Origin: Pagrus major
Taxonomy: Eukaryota; Chordata; Actinopteri; Spariformes; Sparidae
Assembly (NCBI RefSeq): GCF_040436345.1
Contig: NC_133227.1
Span: 26,904,671-26,968,670, forward strand
Reading direction: 5' to 3'
DNA: 64,000 bases
Below are positions 58,200-64,000 of the stretch, in pieces. A program made the translations under genes and the position numbers. The notes under the pieces are model-generated. The model was not told the DNA's origin. It made no database searches and saw nothing but the letters and a program-made list of their open reading frames with translations. Within the stretch, counting starts at the first letter, position 1, and each line of letters opens with the position of its first letter.

Positions 58200-61055
58200 A
58201 TATGTGAATATATATGATGATAAAATCACATGAAGTTTAACATTAACTCACTTTAAACGTCACAGACTCTCCACATGTGGATGGTAAAATTTTAATAGAG
58301 CCACTACAGGAGATAAACTCACCAACAAAGCACCCGAATATCCAGAAACTGACTTCTGAGTGTGGCAAAATATATAAGGGATAATAAAGAGCTACTATAG
58401 GAGATAGGTTTTCCGAAAAGGCATCTAATGTTTAACATAAACTCACCTTATGTGTCTCAAACTCACTATGGTCAGTATTAAAATTAACGTTATAGAGCCC
58501 CGACAGGAGATAAATTCACCAACAAAGCACCCAAATGTCCAGAAACAGACTTTTAAGTGTGGTCAAATGTAAAGGGGATAATAAAGAGCTACTATAGGAG
58601 ATATATTTTCCAAAAAAAGCCATCCAGATTTTAACATAAACTCACCTTATGTGTCACAAACTCACTATGGTCAGTATTATAATAATGTTACAGAGGAGAT
58701 ACTTTCAGCAAGAAAGCTCCCGAATGCCAGAAACTGACTTCTGGGACATTTATAATATTTAAGGGATATTAAAGAAGCTACTATGGGAGATTGGTTTTCC
58801 AAAAAAAGGCATCCAAAGTAACATAAACTCACTTTTTAGACCATCATATATACTACAAGTAAAGATGAAACATCATTGGAATATTATTGAGAGACTCCAA
58901 GAGGATGATTGCAAAAAAAAAGCCACTATGAGGTCAACAAAACACACGAGTGCCAGAAACACACTAGTGAAATGTTAAAGGAACATTATTGACACACTAT
59001 AGGAGATTTATTTTTCAAAAAGGGACGTAAAAGTCAACAAACTCGTGTCACACTCACTATTAAAGTGAATATTATAGTAATATTATAGGAAATAAATCCA
59101 CCAAAAAGCCTCCGAGAGCCAAGATAAACTCATGTTTGAGTGTCGGATGCACTCGATGTTATGCTACGAGAATGTTGTAGTCACTATAGGAGACATTTTT
59201 TAAAAAGGCAACTTAAAGTCAACCTTATGTGTAACAGACTCACTACTGTCAGTGTTACAGTAACATTATCGAGCCCCTACAGGAGATCAGTTCCCTCTCA
59301 GAGCTCCAAAAATGTCCAGAAACTGACTTCTGAGTGTCAGAAACAAATATTAAAGGGATATTATCGAGCTGCTGCAGGAGATTGGTTTTCCAAAAAAAGG
59401 CGCCCAGAGTTCAGCTCACTTTTGAGTATCACACACACTACAAGTCAGGATGATTTGTTGAAAAAGCCACCAGAAGATGAAGAAAACCAATGAAAGGGTG
59501 AATTATTAAAGGAATATCATAGACACGATATGTTATAGGAAATAAATTCATGAGAGAAGAACCTGAGGGCCAAGATAAACTCACTTAGTATCAGACATGT
59601 GAATGTTTTGCTGAAATACTTCGGGGATATTAGAGTCACTGTAGGGACGTTTTCCAAAAAGGCACCTGAAGATCAACACAGACTGATTACAGACACACCA
59701 AATAAAGATAAAACCAGTACCATGTATCTAAGTACATTTACTCAAGTATTTTCTGCTACTTCGTGCTTCCACTCTGCTACATTTTAAAGCCAAATATTGC
59801 ACTAATTGTACTCCACTACATATATTTGATAAGTTACATGCTGCATGGGAGCAAAAGCAGCACCTATTAAATTATTTTATCGACAATCAGACAAAAGAAC
59901 ATTTAATATCAGATACTTTGAGACTTTTACTCGAGTACTTTTCATCTGGGTGACTTTCACTTTTACCAAAGTAATACATTAACTTTTGAATACTTGAGTA
60001 AAAGCAAAGAATATTGTAGAGGAACTAGAATAATAACCTAAAAGCCACCATGAGTTCAAGATAAACTCACTTTCGAGAGTCAGGTTACGATTTTAAAAAA
60101 GGAAAAGGGCCTAGGATTATGATGGAGCTGCTGTCGAAGATATATTTTCCCAAAAAGACACCGTAATGTCAACATACAACCTCAGTTAAGATAAAATATT
60201 ACAGAGCTAATATAGGATCATTATCATCAGTGAGGTACCATGAACAAGAGCAACATAACGTCAAAACAAACACTCTCATTATGACGGTGAAATACGAGAA
60301 CGCCACCATAATCTCAAAAACACATTTGAGTGCCAGACACTGAAATATTGAGGAATATTATAGACACACTATAGAAGATTAATTTTTCAAAAAGGGACGT
60401 AAAAGTCAACAAACTCGTGTCAGACTCGCTATTAAAGTAAAATATTGTAGCAGTTCACTTAAAAAGGCGTCCGAGGGCACTACGCTGATTTACGAAGGGG
60501 ATATTATAGCCACCGTAGGGGATATTTTCCATAAATGCACCTTAAGGTCAGAATAACTCTAAATAAAGATGAAGCATATTGTTGGAATATTATAGAGCGA
60601 CTAATGATAATGAAAAAGCCACCTTGAGTTCAAGATATTTTGGGATTTTGGGATTCAGACATGCTGAATGTTGTGGTGAAATACTTTGGGAATATTATAG
60701 TCACTGTTGGAGACGTCAACATAACTCACTTTTGACTGCAGGCAGGCAACAAATCAACACAAGACGTATAACTGGAATATTCTAGGGGGACGACAGAATA
60801 ATAATTTCTTGCATTTACACATGACCTTCGAATAGGTCAATGTTTGGGCTCTAATTACCAAAAAGCCACCACGAGTTCAAGATAAACTCACTTTTGAGAG
60901 TCAGACATGCTTCAGGTTACAGTAAAGAAGTAAAGGATTATTATAAAGTCTTTAGAAGATACATTCTCCAAAAAAGACACCCCAAAGTCAACATACAACC
61001 TCAGTTAAATATTACAGAGCTTTAGGAGAATTATTACCAATAAGCAACCAGGAGG
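58200..61055. repeat. degenerate tandem array, ~195-bp dimeric unit
   Basis: The phrase AGGAGATAAA/ATAGG recurs with starts near 58308, 58505, 58694, 58902, 59087 and 59281 (steps 197, 189, 208, 185, 194). A second half-unit phrase (CTATAGGAGATA..TTTTCCAAAAAGGCA) sits about 91 bp after each. Shared text includes CACCAACAAAGCACCC, CCAGAAACTGACTTCT, AACATAAACTCACCTTATG and CACAAACTCACTATGGTCAG. The right third (60030-61055) keeps the phrases but not the register. A separate dispersed repeat interrupts it at 59722-60015. It is not coding. Confidence 0.75.
59722..60015. repeat. dispersed fish repeat inserted in the degenerate array
   Basis: It runs from CATGTATCTAAGTACATTTACTCAAGTATTTTCTGCTAC to TTTGAATACTTGAGTAAAAGCA, with ends that are imperfect inverted repeats. 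Same family as 54225-54350 and 56025-56125. Confidence 0.6.
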
Positions 61056-61755
61056 TCACGATTTAATAAATAATGGCTATATTAGTGCAAAACTCGACAT
61101 TGTGCCTTTAAACACTGGTTTAGCTGACAGTTTGCTGACTTGTGTTTGCTGAACAACTCCTGTGATCATTTTCTTGGAGCTGTTTTAGGAGCTGTAGTGA
61201 CCCAACACCCTCCCTCCCTCCTCAGAGCCCTATCAGTCAAAGCACACAATCATTACCGTCACATTTGTGCAGCGGCGCTAATATCAGTCTAACTGTCAGT
61301 AATATAGATATGAGGTGTCAGAACACGAGATACGGTATTGATTGAATTCATATCGTTTGCGCTCGGACAAACGTGCGTCTGGGTTTGTCGCCAAAGGAAG
61401 GAAAGAAAAGACGCAGTTGTGGAGGAGCTGGTTTGGCGCATTTTGGAGAGTCGAGACTGTTTCAGAGGTTGTTTTTTACATTTCTGCTGCTCAAAAGAAA
61501 AACGACTTATAAGATCCTTTTTAAATCCTTAAATTAGTGTAAAAATAGACGATTGGGATATGATAATGTGAGGCAGCAGGTAGGGTGAAGGAAAAGGTGA
61601 GTGCGCACGCCAAAACCTCAGCATGAGTGCAGATTTAATCCGGTGGGATGAGAACAAATAATCAAAAATCTATTCGTGCATGTCGCCTGTTTTTCAAAAT
61701 AAAACACACGAGAGGAGCATGTGGGACTATTTTCTGCACTGAGCGGTGAAACATG
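61056..61755. other. intergenic stretch downstream of pitx1, no gene
   Basis: Repeat-free sequence between the degenerate array and a TTA microsatellite; no exon recognised. Confidence 0.4.

Positions 61756-61793
<38 letters not shown>
61756..61793. repeat. (TTA)n microsatellite
   Basis: About 12 TTA units; it explains an asparagine-run chance frame on the minus strand. Confidence 0.9.
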
Positions 61794-61794
<1 letters not shown>

Positions 61795-62190
61795 TTTATC
61801 ATCACACGCGTCAAATAACAATGCCCCCATACTATCAGGTAAGGCTTTTCACACTGATCCTTTTAATTCCTTGACATTTATTTATTAAGGTCTGGAAGTT
61901 TTCAAGAAACTCTTTTTGGATTCCTGTCTTCTCACAGAGAAAAGGTTGTTTTTTTATGTGCAGTATAAAAGCTTCAAAATGAACAGAAAAGACAAAATAA
62001 AACGTCATGTTTTAAAGCCCAGATAAATCCCATTAATCCTTTCAAAAATCTTCATATACCTCAGATAATCCCTTTATTAAACTGAGCGGATCAATACGCT
62101 GCCGATGTGCTCCTCTCGAGACAAATCACTCCGCTAAACAAAAAGACTCCTCTGAAAACATCCTTGAAATAAACCTCTTTTTCCTGGAGT

Positions 62191-62991
62191 TTTATTCAAA
62201 CAAACATGTTACCATAAACACAAGAGTGACTCTGAATCACCTTTTTTTCCTTTTTTTTTTGTTGTTGTATACAGTTTAGGCTAATGAACTTCTGCAAAGT
62301 CTTACATGATCGTACAAAACACGTTGCACACCAAGTTAAACATGCGGGATTTTTTTTTTTAATCGGTTTCCAAACAAAAAAAATGAGAGAAAAAAAACAT
62401 TTTAAAGTCACAGGAGTCAGACTGGTGGTGTCCTGCATAGTAAATAGAAAGCACACAGAAGCAGTATAAAATATGTACAATAAAAGCTAGATTTCTTTTT
62501 TTTTCTTTCTTTTTTTCTTCTTGTTGAGTCTGGAATATGCTCGACACTTTTTTTTAATTTTTTAATCTCGCAAAATCCTGTTGGGTGTCCAAAAGCAAAA
62601 GCAAAGCAAGCGCGCACACACAAGAAAAAAAAAAAAAAAGCAAATCCCACCGTCTGTTTTATATGTTAGGCCTGTATATATTTACATTTATATATGTACA
62701 ATGCAGCAATGTAACACATCTTCATCATTACAAAAAAAAAAAAAAAACCCTGGACATTTCGATTGCTGTGCAAGTTCATTGGTAAACACATTTAAACCCG
62801 CATAATCCATTTTTTTCTCTTTTTGAAAAATGACCGCAACTAATCCAGTTTAGTTGTCTTTGATTTCTTTTTTTTTTTCCCCATCCGCAGGTAGCCTCTA
62901 AGCTCTCGCACCATGTCCGTTTATCACACACATATATACATATACATATATATATATGTATGTATTTATATTTGTAACACTCAGCAAAAAA
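62191..62991 (-). other. probable pitx1 3' UTR with four Pumilio-type motifs
   Basis: On the minus strand, UGUANAUA motifs occur at 62933-62940 (TGTATATA), 62693-62700 (TGTACATA), 62679-62686 (TGTAAATA) and 62472-62479 (TGTACATA). An AATAAA at 62191-62196 (and another at 62073-62078) could end the transcript, giving a 3' UTR of about 0.8-0.9 kb. The end is inferred. Confidence 0.4.

Positions 62992-64000
<1,009 letters not shown>

Noticed and set aside
58200-61055. CRISPR-like array or phage-type direct repeats
   Set aside because: This is vertebrate DNA; the units are long, diverged and contiguous, with no identical short repeats separated by unique spacers.

Overview
This is nuclear DNA of a bony fish, most likely a percomorph teleost. 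The evidence is spliced vertebrate genes (txndc15, pcbd2, and the last coding exon of pitx1) in the order known from vertebrates, a lineage-specific expansion of fish-type TRIM genes, and many dispersed repeats typical of spiny-rayed fish genomes. There is no bacterial gene organisation and no CRISPR.

Region 1 (1-23.4 kb) is a tandem array of five finTRIM/TRIM16-like genes, all on the minus strand. Each coding region lies in one uninterrupted reading frame (RING, B-boxes, coiled coil, PRY/SPRY). Four are complete (4734-6407, 8524-10185, 14057-15730, 21292-22965). The fifth (817-1540) is cut after the start of the coiled coil by a same-strand LTR retroelement whose 5' LTR and tRNA primer site fill 1-816; the element continues beyond the left edge. 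The spacers are duplicated modules (upstream block, LINE-like fragment, B-box relic, 3' block) that record block duplication and unequal crossing-over. Between copies the proteins are almost identical except for clusters of changes in the predicted ligand-facing loops of the SPRY domain.

Region 2 (24.8-46.0 kb) holds two plus-strand spliced host genes. txndc15 has six coding exons and encodes 350 aa, a membrane-anchored thioredoxin-fold protein needed for cilia. pcbd2 has four coding exons and encodes 141 aa, a pterin-4a-carbinolamine dehydratase / DCoH2, with a 12-kb second intron that carries repeats and candidate enhancers.

Region 3 (46-64 kb) is the pcbd2-pitx1 interval and the 3' end of pitx1 (minus strand, last coding exon 62992-63540, with a probable 3' UTR rich in Pumilio-type motifs). 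The interval contains several mobile-element relics, microsatellites, candidate homeodomain-rich regulatory elements, a CpG-dense island (57.86-58.14 kb), and directly beside it a roughly 2.9-kb degenerate tandem array with a ~195-bp dimeric period. No catsper3 exon was recognised between pcbd2 and pitx1, where tetrapods have it.

The most notable points are the SPRY-loop diversification inside an otherwise homogenised TRIM array, the LTR insertion that leaves a B30.2-less TRIM reading frame with an LTR-coded hydrophobic tail, and the unusual CpG-island plus degenerate-satellite pair downstream of pitx1.
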